Of a stretch of DNA of 64,000 nucleotides, positions 29,696-41,253 are shown piece by piece. The stretch comes from Clitoria ternatea (lineage: Eukaryota; Streptophyta; Magnoliopsida; Fabales; Fabaceae): the NCBI GenBank assembly GCA_037962975.1, contig CM075672.1, forward strand, positions 54,816,501 through 54,880,500. Reading direction: 5' to 3'. Under the pieces are notes generated by a model. It searched no databases and was not told the origin of the DNA. It worked only from the letters and a program-made list of their open reading frames with translations. Position 1 is the first letter of the stretch, and each line of letters begins with the position of its first letter. A program made the position numbers and the translations under genes.

Positions 29696-31797
29696 AGTGT
29701 CTTAATGGTGATTTGGGGAATGACTTAAGGCCTTGGCAAGCTATGTGTATGCCTATGCTATGTTATGAATACATGTATGCTCCATCACTATTGATATATT
29801 ATGAATCATGATGAAAAGTAAATGATATGGTTATATGACACACCTTGTGTGATGATGAAATTAATAAGGGGATAATTGAATGACAATGGGTTGTGTAAAT
29901 CAATGAATTTGATATAATGTTGATGATGATTAAAAGTGGATGATGCCACACGTACTGAATGATAAATGTTAATGTTGAATGAAAAGGGATATCGTTGTTG
30001 AACATGCCTTTGAAATAAGTGGTGATGATTATCATTGTTGATTGTGATGTAATTATGATTATTGGAAGTATTAACTCGTATGTATGAGATGTAATGGTAA
30101 CTACTGAATGTATGTTCGGAAATACCTTGTTGGTTTCCATGCATGGATCAATTCTATGATGATTGATATGCTATGATTGCCATGTGTGGATTTATGAAAA
30201 TGTGAATGTTGTGCCTTAAGGGGCCTTGTGATTAATTGCATGCCAATGATGACAAAACTAAATATATAATATACCCCTAAATGAAATGGTGAGGAATCCT
30301 TGCGAGGTTAAGATTGGCATGTGCATTATTGCATTTTTGCATTCATGGTATGGCAAAGCATTAATTATGTGGTTGCGATCACAGTGAATGGTCTTGCAAG
30401 ACTATATAAGAGGGAGTACCCCATGCATGGCGAGAAACCAATATGTGAATGAATAGAGGTGGTTGCGATCACCAGTATGTTGAGAATGATGAACGTGGTT
30501 ATGATCACGAGTATATTGAAATGAGAAAGATCCTGCAGGATTCTATGAAGGGAGTACCTCATGCGTAGCTGGAAACCAATGTGAAATGAATGAAACGTGG
30601 TTGCGATCACGAAGAAAGCCTTGCGGGGTTATAAAAATGGAGTACCCCATGCGTGGCGGGAAACCAATATGAGATTGAATTATAAGTGGTTGTGATCACT
30701 TGAGATACCATGTGCGTATGGGTGATTGAAATAGATCCATTGCATATGCATTAAACAGTTGATATATGCATTAGCCATAGGTACATGGCATTTGAGATGG
30801 AGATGACCAAACAAAGATGAGAAACTCTTGAGAGAGTGTTAATTGATTGAAGATTTAAATGACTTAATGATGATAATTGTGAATGCCCATAATGATGCAG
30901 GGTTGTGTGAATGTGTATGTGTTTGTGCTTGTGCTTGACATGAATTGTGGAATAATGAGGCTTGTATGCCTAAGATAATATCTTGATGATGGTTTAATGA
31001 TGAATTAATGATTTATAGCAAAGCACACATGTTGGTTGAATGCATGTACACATAATCATAATGCATTTATATTTGTCATTTTGAATGTATAACTCACGCT
31101 TCCATGTTGTCTCCTTTCAGCATTATGATGCAGGATTATCATGGGATGAGATCGTTTCTTTGAACTAAAGCTTTCGAGGAAGGTAAATAGTTGTAATGGA
31201 AAGACTTGGCCGATAATGACTATTAATTATGTTGTGATAAATGAATTGTTTAAGATGATAGTTGATAACCATCGATTTGATGATATTGTATGGATGACAA
31301 TGTATATGGATGATGTATTGATATTTGGGGTATTGAGACTTATGCCCATTTTGATGGATGAAATGATGCTGGATATGTAGCCCCTTTGTATATGTACAAG
31401 TATTGATAATGCATAAGCTGAGGTTGAATTTCATGATAGGCAACGAAGGATATTTGGATGCTTGCTTGGTTGTGACCTAATAGGACTATATGGTGTGGTT
31501 GCATGATTGTTTGAGCCTTTTTCCATATCTTCACATATAGAACAAGGTGGGTGCCCCGTATATATATTCTTCTTTCGCTGTAAACTCAAATTATTTTGTA
31601 TACATGTGCGGGCGTTTTGATTTGTGATCCAGTTTATAAATTATTAAATCTCACTCTTCGGTTTTCTGTGGTTCGGGTCTTGATGTAATCATTGTGGTGT
31701 TTTGAAATTATTTTAAACGTGAAAAATTTACTCGTATTTTTATTAATTGTTATCTTGATTACATCGGGATTCGGGTCCTGAAAATCAGGGTGTGACA
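29696..31797 (+). mobile_element. Element D2: 3' part of an old LTR (Tekay-like), + orientation
   Basis: Begins abruptly after element B. Its last 290 bp match D1, including CTTTCGCTGTAAAC, GTCTTGATGTAATCAT, ACATCGGGATTCGGGTCCTG and the TGTGACA end. No coding frame is credible. It holds a repeat block at 30369-30700. The simplest reading is that B inserted into this LTR, and a later deletion removed the inside of D together with the left end of B. Confidence 0.65.
30369..30699 (+). repeat. Tandem-like repeats with GTGGTTGCGATCAC words
   Basis: GTGGTTGCGATCAC or a one- to two-base variant occurs at 30369, 30459, 30495, 30597 and 30686. A second word, GAGTACCCCATGCGTGG plus GAAACCAAT, occurs near 30414, 30552 and 30632. 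The two alternate in units of roughly 90-140 bp. The first word is a near-inverted repeat (GTG...CAC). Confidence 0.7.
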
Positions 31798-34021
31798 AAA
31801 CCCACCGGATCTCAAATTCACCGATTCAATTCCTTAAATTCACATAAACGCCTAATCATGACAAATGCATAGATCTTCCACAATTCATTAAATTCATCAC
31901 TCAATTCTCAATCTCATCATACAACAACCATGTGCATAGACAGAACCTGCTAGTATCAATTTTCAAACACAATGACTCTATGCCATGATCACATAATTCA
32001 CACTTTGAACATAATTATTAAAGCCTAATCAACACGCTAATCATCATGTTTCAACATTAGTCATCATCGCACATTATCATCATATCACACCTCAATTATA
32101 AATTCATCCACAATGATATCACACTATAGTCTCATCAAATGTATCTATACTAATTCATCAATCACACAAGCAGGTTATATAATACGTTAGATCTATAACA
32201 TAATTAGTTTAAATTCATAAACTTTTAATCGCTCCTTGGCATCAATCCTCTGCTCGGCGCACCTCTGGGCATTAGCATTCTCCCTGTCACTGGTCACTAA
32301 GATTAAACAATATTAAAGGTGAGTGTTTGGCATATCGTAATTAATATAGAAAAGAATTTATAGGAATACAATAATCTAATAGCTACTCTTCTTCTTACAA
32401 ATTAGCCTACCTGCTTCCATTTCACTTAAAGATATATTTCTTGCCTCTATAACATCACAACCTGTATCTACTCGTTCCTCAATATAACTTACAAAACAAC
32501 ATAAGTCACATGCATATTCCTATTCCCAAACTAATATAAGATACATATCATATGCATAATCAATCATTCATTTCATCATGGATCATCACAATATGACTTC
32601 ATATAACACACCATTGACTCACATGTATATCTGACTTCTAGTATCCAAATACTAAAGGATAGACCTTCAACTAGGGGTCCTACTTGATACCCCATGGACC
32701 CTGCTTGGTCTACCGAGTCATGCTTGACTCTCCACCTCAATTACTAGGTCTTACTTGACCATTGGGTAGCTCAACAACTAGGCACAAAAACCATGGAAGC
32801 CAAAAAATGAGGGGCTATACATACCGTCGGTCATCCCACACCACGTAATCACATATAACATCATGTCATCATGGCTTTAAACATCAACACACTCATCCAC
32901 AATTGTCAGAAACTAACATAAAAATTCATACAGGGCGGTCCCACTGACCCATCCCTCACAAGCCATGTTACACATTTCCATAATCATCATCTCATCATTT
33001 CCATCAAATTATGTATAACTAAAATAACATATACTTCACTACATATTATCCATATTTATCACAATTTATGTCTCACTTAGTATTACTCATGCATATAAGT
33101 GATATACTTATTTTCTCACTTTCCAACACATAACAAACCCAAATTAATATATTTTTCCATATTTAATTATTTAGTCATACAAAACATACATATATAAATA
33201 GATAGATTATACTTATCTAAACTACATTATTTCTAATAACCTCTAATTAAATTCTAAGCTTCCCGAAGCTATCATACTATCTAATCCTAATTAATTACGA
33301 CCCGAACACCCCCTTACCTCGATTCCAAGCTTTGATAATTTGCTCTTGATGTCGGTTCCATCCTCTGGTTACTTGATTCATCGCTCCCCTTCCAAACTCG
33401 ACCCCTACTTCATCAAACGCTCGACCAATGCTCATTCCAGAACCTACGGTGACCGAGACACCAACCCAGTTACAACATTACCTTTCATACCCCTTTAAAC
33501 TCATAATCCAAGCTTCCCAAGTCCATAAAATTTAGAATCCAAACCCCTATTACCACATGCATGTTTGGTTTTGAGTGAGGGGAAGAGGAGAAGAACAAAA
33601 GACTTGAAATTAAAGGCCTCCCATAGCTTACCTTTCCTTCCAATCACCTAAAACCACCAAAATCGAAGCTTCCACTAGGTGTTGAACCAAAATTATAGAG
33701 AAGAAGGAAATGGAAAGAAAAAGATGCGTTCTATTCTATTTTTTCATGTCCCATTTTAAAATAGGTCGTGACGTTGATGCTACGCATCCCACTTACGCTA
33801 CGTGTCAGGTCACTAATTCTCACATGACGCTACGCGCCACATCCACGCTACACGTCAGGTCCCCTGATGCCATTTCCTTAAAAATCCATTTTTTATTTAT
33901 CCTTTCCTTCTAACATATCATTTAATTTATATAGCCACTTAAAAATCCTATTTTCCTTTAATTTTGAACTAATTAAATATTTAATTTATCCTTCCCAATT
34001 TAAATTGCCAGGGATGTTACA
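31791..34021 (-). mobile_element. Element J: LTR of a Tekay-like element, - orientation, solo or truncated
   Basis: Read on the - strand it starts TGTAACATCCC at 34021 and ends GGTGGGTTTTGTCACA at 31791, which are proper TG..CA ends. A TATATAAA on the - strand lies at 33926-33933, about 90 bp inside, as in other LTRs of this type. No internal region is attached. The 5 bp on the two sides (CAGGG and AAGTT) do not match, so it is not a clean solo LTR insertion. Confidence 0.6.
33926..33933 (-). promoter_or_regulatory. Candidate TATA box of LTR J
   Basis: TATATAAA on the - strand, about 90 bp from the LTR start. It is inferred by position only; the area is AT-rich. Confidence 0.3.
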
Positions 34022-35690
34022 AAGTTTGAGAAACAGTCCACCCCTAAAAATAGCTGGAAGAAAAGGTCAATATTTTTTTATCTGCCATATTGGAAATAGC
34101 TTGATGTAAGACATTGTATTGATATGATGCGTGTGGAGAAAAATATGTGCAATAGTTTGGTTAGAACCCTGTTAAACATACCTGGAAAAACTAAGGATGA
34201 CCTGAATTCACGTCTAGACTTGGAGTTGTTAGGTATACATGACTAGTTGCACCCACAATCAAAGGGCAAATGAACATATTTGCCTCCAACATGTCATACT
34301 TTATCCAAAAAGAGAAGCAAAGTTTGTGTGAATCGTTGCGTAGTGTCAAAGTTCCATCTGGGTATGGTTCCAACATCAATACTTATGTTTCCATGAAGGA
34401 TCTGAAGTTAGTTGGTTTGAAGTCACATGATTATCATATGCTAATGCAATAGTTTCTACCTATTGCCATTCATGACATTCTCCCTCAAAATGTCAGACAT
34501 GTGATAACAAGGGTGTGTTTGTTTTCAATGCCATATGTGGCAAAGTAATTGCCCACAAGGAGTTGGAAGTGTTGGAACAGGAAGGGTTTCTTATACTATG
34601 TCAGTTGGAAATGCATTTCCTGCCTTTATTCTTTGACATAATGGTACATTTAATCATCCATTTGGTGAGGGAGATTTGTTTGTGTGGGCCACTGTTCTTG
34701 AGATGGATGTATCCCGTTGAGTGATACATGAAAATATTGAAAGGCTATATGAAGAACCAACGCTGCCCCAAAGCATCGATAGTAGAAAGTTACATTGCAG
34801 ATGAAGCAATTAAGTTTTGCACTGATTATATGTCACCGGCTAAAAGCATTGGGATTCCGAAGACTCTTTATGAAGGGCGATTGGATAGGAAAGGTACCAT
34901 TGCGAAAAGAATTAAAAGCATGTCATGTGATGAAGTCCTCCAAGCACACTTGTATATTTTGAAAAACACAGATGTTGTTCTCCTGTATTTAACCACTCAC
35001 AAAGACCTATTCAAAAGAAACAACCCTAGAATGGCTGAAAAGTAGGTGTTAAACGAACACAATAAAACGTTCATGTAGTGGTTCAAAATGACCCTTCTTA
35101 AAGATACATCTGCCTCCGAGACATTACATCGACTAGTACTAGGCCCCAACTTTGATGTAATCACCTATTGTGGATATGACATAAATAACTATTCATTCTA
35201 TATAAGGGCCCAGGATGACAAAAGTATGATACAGAATAATGAAGTTATGGTTGTGACCGAATCAATGCATTTTTCCACTTCAAAGGACAATAACCCTATC
35301 ATGGCTGAGTTATGTTATTTTGGTGTCATTGAAGATATATGGGAAGTCGATTATGGTCGTTTTACTATTCCTAAGTTTAAATGTAAATAGGTGATAGTAA
35401 GAATAGTGTCAAAATAGATGAATTTGGATTTACATTAGTGCACCTGAACAAGGTAGGTCACAAGGAGGAGCCTTTCATCATGGCAACTCAAGTAAAGCAA
35501 GTTTTTGATGTTGTTGACCCATCTAATAAAAGATTTCAGTTGTTGTCGAAGGTAGACACAACATTGGGGATCCAAGTCTTGATGTCCTAGACATACCTTG
35601 TCTAACAACACGTACGCCGACTGGGATTGTGGAGGATCACATAGATGATATAGTTGCAACTCGTCATGACCACCAGGAGGGTCTGTAAGA
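34022..35690 (+). pseudogene. CACTA TNP2-like transposase relic (DUF4218 and DUF4216 parts)
   Basis: Fragments in order: WKKRSIFFYLPYWK and HCIDMMRVEKNMCNSL (about 34050-34165), then TLLNIPGKTKDDLNSRLDLE (about 34170-34230), ending in stops. The DUF4218 part is VFNAICGKVI...LCQLEMHF, FFDIMVHLIIHLVREICLCGP and RWMYP (34515-34720), continuing after a TGA at 34725 as YMKILKGYMKNQ...EFC-like TDYMSP (34728-35045). The DUF4216 part has MAELCYFGVIEDIWEVDYGRF (35300-35380), then IDEFGFTLVHLNKVGHKEEPF (35416-35480) and FDVVDPSNKRF (about 35505). At least five stops or frameshifts break it. An intact protein would cut the element's ends. Confidence 0.8.
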
Positions 35691-36164
35691 AACATAGGGT
35701 ATGTTAGCTGTAGTATATCATTGATTATGTTTATTGTTGATTAATAATAAGTAAACATGTATTTATTAACTGAACTTGTTTGCGTAATATGTTTATTATA
35801 CTCACTGATTATATTTTCGCTTGTTTGAACAGATACTTATGGCTGACTAGGGTCTACCCATGAGAGTCGACTCCCAAGACACAGATTCCTGATTGGTGTC
35901 TATCATTATCCCACTAGGGTTTACCCATGAAGGTGTCTATCATTATCCCTGATTGGGATAGTGTTGAGGAGGTCGTGAAAAATACAATTTAGGCTGATGT
36001 TCTTGTAAGTACTTTAACTACACATTTGTTTTTTACTTGTATTGTAATTTGTTCTACATAATACACTCAACCATGTTAATTTTCCACTTGTAGGATGCTT
36101 GGGATATTCTTGCAGTCGATACACTGCCTAGAAAAATCATGTCTGAGATCGTTGCACATTTAAG
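35691..36164 (+). other. CACTA internal region, possible intron and small exon remnants
   Basis: AT-rich with splice-like borders (GTAAGTAC near 36005, TTCCACTTGTAG near 36084) around short frames such as DAWDILAVDTLPRKIMSEIV (from about 36095). This probably belongs to the second CACTA gene or to transposase exons. No continuous frame. Confidence 0.4.
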
Positions 36165-36451
36165 GACGGTTGAACCTTAACCGTGGTTAAAAATGCACAC
36201 TTTTAAGGACAGTTGCCACTTAACCGTGGTTAAAAATACCATTCTTTAACCATGGTAGCCATCTAACCGTGGTTAAAAATGCCACTCTTTAACCATGGTT
36301 ATTTAAAATCAAGTTTATATGTGATTTATAACCATGGTTCGAAACCGTGCTAAAAGACCCTTACCTATAACCACACTGGGAACAACCATGGTTGTAGAAC
36401 CATGGTTAATGTCAATTTTAACCATGGTTAAAACCATATAATGCACTAGTG
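36165..36451 (+). repeat. CACTA subterminal repeats and right terminal inverted repeat
   Basis: TTAACCGTGGTTAAAAATG, TTAACCATGGTT and related palindromic words occur about ten times. The region ends ATAATGCACTAGTG. Such clustered palindromes next to CACTA ends are transposase binding sites in this superfamily. Confidence 0.75.
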
Positions 36452-36910
36452 ATCTATATATAAATTAAAATCATATTAAAGTACATGATAATAAAGTACA
36501 AGATATTAAAGTACAAGATCATTTATGTGGGCTCATACAGGTAATTTAGGTCACTCTATGCATCTGAAGCATATCAAAAACTAGTAAAGATATGTGTCAT
36601 CCACCAATTTCGCAACCTATTCTTTTCCAACAACATTTTTCTTGGCCCACATCTTGGAGACTGGAAAGAATGGATAATATGTGATCAACAAACATAGTAA
36701 TCCATATTGAACGTACCATGTTGAGAAAAATGAAAAGAAAATGATTAACAAAATCAAGGAATAAATCATGGTTTTCACTATAAACAAGAAATAGTAATCA
36801 TGCAATAAATAATAATCAATAGGGTGTTAATGAATATGCATTAAATTTTAAAGGAAAAGCCTGACAGGTATTAATGGCAAAACGAGTAATTATTTCATTA
36901 TTATCTCACC
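36452..36910 (+). repeat. Direct duplication, copy 1
   Basis: Matches 37310-38001 from ATCTATATATAAATTAAAA to ATCTCACC, but lacks about 200 bp present in copy 2 (about 37583-37785). It begins exactly at the CACTA right end. No gene seen. Confidence 0.8.
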
Positions 36911-36928
36911 ATCGGGTGAGAAAAATAT

Positions 36929-37140
36929 GAGTTTTTACACTGATTTAGGATCAATGAGAAAAATGGCTTTTACACTGCGTTTGCTTTACGACTAGTGTAA
37001 AATATAACATCTACACCAGTCTTACTCGTTACGATCGGTGTAAATGTTACATTTTACACTGGTTTGATATGTTATCACCGGTATAGAAAAGTAAATATTT
37101 AACACCGGTTGGTTACCACAACTGGTGTAAAAACTATTAA
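36929..37140 (+). repeat. CACTA-like subterminal repeats, second family
   Basis: TTTACACTGG, ACACCGGT, CTGGTGTAAA and CGGTGTAAA words occur about ten times in both directions. The pattern is that of CACTA subterminal regions, but the words differ from the 36165-36451 set. No transposase frame is attached; 37141-37309 is AT-rich with no feature seen. Confidence 0.5.
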
Positions 37141-37309
37141 TTTTTTTCCTTTTTTTGTTATTTTTTCTACATTCCATTTTTTTCCTTTGGTAGCATTTCA
37201 ATTCTATCCGATTTCAATCAAATTGTAATCATACATGTTAATCCAAATTCAATTATATTTGATAGATATAGTGAACATGTTTGCATTTAATCACCAAATG
37301 TCATAAAAT

Positions 37310-38001
37310 CAATATCTATATATAAATTAAAACCATATTAAAGTACATGATATTAAAGTACAAGATATTAAAGTACATGATATTAAAGTACAAGATATTA
37401 AAGTATAGGATAATTTATATGAGCTTATACAGGAAATTTAGGTCACTTTATGCATCTGAAGCATATCAAAAACCAGTAGAGATATGTGTCATCTACCAAT
37501 TTTGTAACCTATTCTTTTCCAACGGCATTCTTATTGGCCCACGTCTTGGAGACTGGAAAGAATGGATTATGTTATCAACAAAGATCCCATAAAAGATGAA
37601 GCACTACAATTGTTATATCAACCTAAAACTCTAACATGGCATATTAAGTTCATGATTTAAAGTGAAATAATACATGCACTTTAATCTGAGGGTATAAAAA
37701 TAATGAAACTTCATGTCATAAATAGTCTAAATCCATCTATCTATTTTGAGACTAAGTACGATGTCTAACCATATAGAGTCCAAACATAGTAATCCATATT
37801 GAATGTACCATGTTGAGAAAAATGGAAGAAAGTGATTAACAAAATCAAGGAATAAATCATGGTTTTCATTATAAACAAGAAATAGTAATCAGGCAATAAA
37901 GAATACTTAATAGTGTGTCAATGAATATGCATTAAATTTTATGGGAAAAGTCTGACAGGTAACAAGGGCAGAATAGGTAATAGTTTCATTATCATCTCAC
38001 C
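37310..38001 (+). repeat. Direct duplication, copy 2
   Basis: Longer partner of 36452-36910. Before its start it reads AAAATCAAT where copy 1 has the CACTA terminus, so it approximates the site before CACTA insertion. The frame at 37347 comes from the 15 bp repeats inside and is not a gene. Confidence 0.8.
37336..37410 (+). repeat. 15 bp minisatellite, five units
   Basis: TATTAAAGTACATGA and TATTAAAGTACAAGA alternate, with a fifth degenerate unit. Copy 1 at 36476 has about three units. Confidence 0.85.
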
Positions 38002-38426
38002 TAGGGATAGCAAAACAGGCTAGCCCGTCCCGCCAAAGCCCACCAAAAAACGGGCCAGGCTGGCCCACCCCGCCTAATGGCTGGCCTAGTGGGCCGGCCC
38101 GTTAAAGTTAAAATTATAATTTTTTAAAAAAATGTGTTAAATAGAGATTAAAAAATTAGAAAAATAATTTTAAAAAAATTAAAGAAGATATTATTAAAAG
38201 AAATGTATAAATAGTAAGAGATGTTACCTTTTTTTTAATTTTAGAAAATGAAAGTATATATTTTAATAAAATAAAGTATAAATTAGTAATATTTATAATT
38301 TTTTCTTTTGGCGAGGGCTCGCCAGGCTGGCCCGCCGCGCCCCGCCAAGGTTTTGGCCCACCAATCAAGCGGGCTAAAAATTCTTGTCCACCCCGCCAAA
38401 CCGCATCGCCCATCTTGCAACACCTG
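38002..38426 (+). mobile_element. hAT-like MITE with GGGC-rich ends
   Basis: The left end TAGGGATAGCAAAACAGGC and the inverted right end (read inward CAGGTGTTGCAAGATGGGC) match at about two thirds of positions. They resemble the CAGGGGTGGCAAAACGGG-type ends of common plant hAT MITEs. Both flanks are rich in GGCCCGCC words and the middle is AT-rich and non-coding. The 8 bp flanks do not match well, so the exact ends or the target duplication have decayed. Confidence 0.5.
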
Positions 38427-38471
38427 GTCATTTTCACCATGACCCCGGTATATAACATATTCGACATATAA

Positions 38472-38928
38472 TGTTGCGGGCCGGCCAGATCTCAAATCAT
38501 GACGGCTGTGATCTCAAAGACCACCAGGGTCACCTGCTCATCAAGAGCCACCCCACACAAGGGTCGGCCACATGTAGCTCCCCATAGCAATACATGGGTA
38601 GCTTCATGACTTACACACCGAGTCACAGGGGAAAATAAAATTTGCTCATGCACCAAGCCACCCTCCCACTGGGTCGGCCGACAGAACTCCCCTAATGTTC
38701 CAACATCGGCGGCTATGCAGTATGCCATGGATGCAAATGTCAATCATATGCATTTCTCACTCTATGCATCCTATTCATGCCACTCATCATTCATCATTAT
38801 CATCATCACCCACATCACCACAAAGGCTTTTAGTGGATTTATTATCGTTGGTTTTTATCATTAGTTTAGACTTCGGTGTGGCATTTCAATAGTTCTCATT
38901 CACTTCATTCAATTTTTATCATCAACGC
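38472..38928 (-). mobile_element. Element G 3' LTR, left piece
   Basis: This is the part of the G LTR lying left of the inserted element F. It ends with the F target duplication AACGC (38924-38928), and the LTR resumes at 60618. The left border TGTTGCGGG at 38472 (CGCAACA on the - strand) is a guess. No gene. 38427-38471 shows nothing. Confidence 0.5.
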
Positions 38929-41253
38929 TGACATAGGCTGTCGTGGCCCCGTCAAATTTTGTACATTAAAATTAATTAATGTAGTACTAGGGTGTCAACC
39001 TAGGTCGTTCTCTCAAGGATCAACAAAACAAATTTAGGAAAATCAAGTCTTAACCTAATTTTAACAATTAAAAATTCAACAACTAAAATTTAAAATTTTT
39101 TACAGACAGAAGTTCAACAAGCATACACTGGGGGGGTTTGTTTGATTGTCACAGAAATTTAATACAAAATACAAGAATATAGAATAAATGTGAAACAAAT
39201 AACTAACAAGCGATTGATTTTCTTGGAGTAATGCAATTTATTTTATCCTTGGATTTGAAAAGATTTCTATACACTTTACTTACTGTCAATCCCTTAGTTC
39301 AATTTGAATTAATCAACTAAGCGTCTTTTAATTCATAATTCCTTTACTTTCATTTGAATAAAAATGAAGATTTTAATCAAGCATCCTAATTAAGCAAAAG
39401 GAGTCAAGATTTTAAATTCTAGGAATTATTGAACATATATAGAATATCGCCTACATACATAATCTAACTTCAACATTATGGAATTAAGCAAACCACAACT
39501 ATCAAGATTGATTTTGAAACATTAATTAAGCATGTATATTTCTTAATCTATCTTAATATAATTTTTATTTAATTCTAACCTTATAATTAAATTGATTAAG
39601 CATACAACTTAATTAAACAATATAGATATTAAATAATTGAGCTAGAATTATGAAGAGATTAACAACAAGGAAATGTATTAAAAATCAAAACCTCAAAAAT
39701 AACATTACATTAACCTCCAAGAAAATCAATCTAAGGGTTTTAGCCCTCCATAATTAAAACAAAAATAAAAACCGAACCCGGAATGATGCTCCTCTGAAAT
39801 TCTTTCTCTGCTTCCTTCTGACTCCTCTGCTCACTGCCTACTCTTACTCTTCTGATTCTGCTCACTGCCTCTTTTTATATGCTTCAGCTGGTTTTCCTGT
39901 TTTATTTCCTCTAAAAACAGCCAGCTTACACTTCCACTCTGTCTCCTCTTTTCTTCATTTTTTCGTTGGCAAAATGCTTCATTTTGAACCCATTCTTCTC
40001 TGTTTTCTCCTACTTTTGACGTTGGATTTTTTGTTATTTTCTTAATGTTGCTGTTTGCTGTCAGAATAATATTGCTGTTCAGCCTGCCTTTGTTCACTTT
40101 TCCAGCAGCCCTTTCACGTTAATTCCTTGCTGTTTGGTGTCCATTTTCTGTTGCCAATAGTAAGCTTGTTCACGTGAAACCATTGCAAGAAGGGGTCCCT
40201 TTTTCTTTATTGTTTTCTTTTGAATTTATTTTATGCCATATAATGGAAATAATTTTGCAAACATTCTGCACTTTTAAGAAGCATTCACATTGCAAAACAA
40301 TTGGCAAAGACAAGTGTTTTCATTAAATAATTTAGTGCATGGACCCTTGCTGTTTTGCCAACGTGAAAGCTTGTACAATTGCCTTTGATTTGCATAAAAT
40401 AATGGAGCTTGGACCCTTCTTGGTGCTATCCGTGAGTGTGGTCTTGTTACCATATTATTTGTATTAAAAAAAATTGGCCTTTTGGACTTGTTGACCATGA
40501 CATGGAATGGAAGAAAGTGATGGCTTTTGGCTTGCAAAATATTTGGCAATGGGTCCCCTTTCTTTTTGGTAAAACCGTGAGAAGCTTGGATTAGCTTCCT
40601 TTGTTTACATTAAAACAATAAAGGGATGACAATTACTAAATAATTGGCACATGGTTCACTAGCTTCCAACGTGAATTGCATCCTTGAAACCATTTAAGTC
40701 CAATTTTGACTAAGTCAAAATTGGATTACCTTGTAGAAGCCTTCTCACGTTGAAAAGATGAAAGAAGAAGCATGATTTTATTCAAGTTCCAAGCTGCACA
40801 AAAATAACCATTCAGCCATGTAATTCACGTTAAAGGCATAGTGAAAATAGGAGTTTATTTCCAAAATAATCAAGAAGCTTCCAATAATTGATAGCCTATA
40901 AAATAAAATAAAATAAAACTTAGTTAATTCAATTAATTTTATTTTAGGACTAAACATTCATGAAAGCTTAATTATTTTAAACATACTAATTGATACAAAA
41001 TAAAAAGAAACAGTAGAATTTAAAAACAACAATCACTAGTAAACAGTAACAGTAAAAGAAAACATAAATCACAAATACAACACTCAATAGTAACAATAAA
41101 AATAAGAAAACAGTGATCACTAGCAAGTAGTGAGATAAAACATTAAAAATGGAGAATACTGACAAATTACGCTAAAACACATTTATTAAGATTTAACAAT
41201 GAATAAAACAGACAAACAGAGTGAGTAATTAAAGGTAAAAAGATATGTCATCA
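38929..41253 (-). repeat. Element F 3' LTR (2325 bp)
   Basis: Nearly identical to 58292-60617; scattered substitutions and a few one-base indels. Frames conserved in both (for example 39831-40097 and 59193-59459) are explained by LTR duplication. Confidence 0.93.
39871..39879 (-). promoter_or_regulatory. TATA box of element F 3' LTR
   Basis: TATAAAAAG on the - strand, in GCATATAAAAAGAGGCAG, kept in the other LTR. U3 would be about 1.37 kb and R-U5 about 0.9 kb. Confidence 0.5.

Larger units (their letters stand above)
34022..36451 (+). mobile_element. CACTA (En/Spm-type) transposon, 3' part
   Basis: A broken TNP2-type transposase is followed by inverted CCATGG-centred subterminal repeats and a terminal CACTAGTG ending at 36451. 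The left terminus is missing; LTR J adjoins the broken transposase. The right border is supported by a related unoccupied site in the duplicate at 37310 (see the repeat entries). Confidence 0.8.

Noticed and set aside
30369..30699. Regularly spaced repeats that might suggest a CRISPR array
   Set aside because: Plant retroelement LTR, uneven spacing, degenerate repeats, no cas genes.
33710..33913. 67-residue frame in LTR J
   Set aside because: Inside an LTR on the antisense side, made of repeated ACGCTACG-type words; no motif.
35435..35695. 86-residue - strand frame
   Set aside because: Opposite the DUF4216 part of the CACTA transposase, which reads properly on the + strand.
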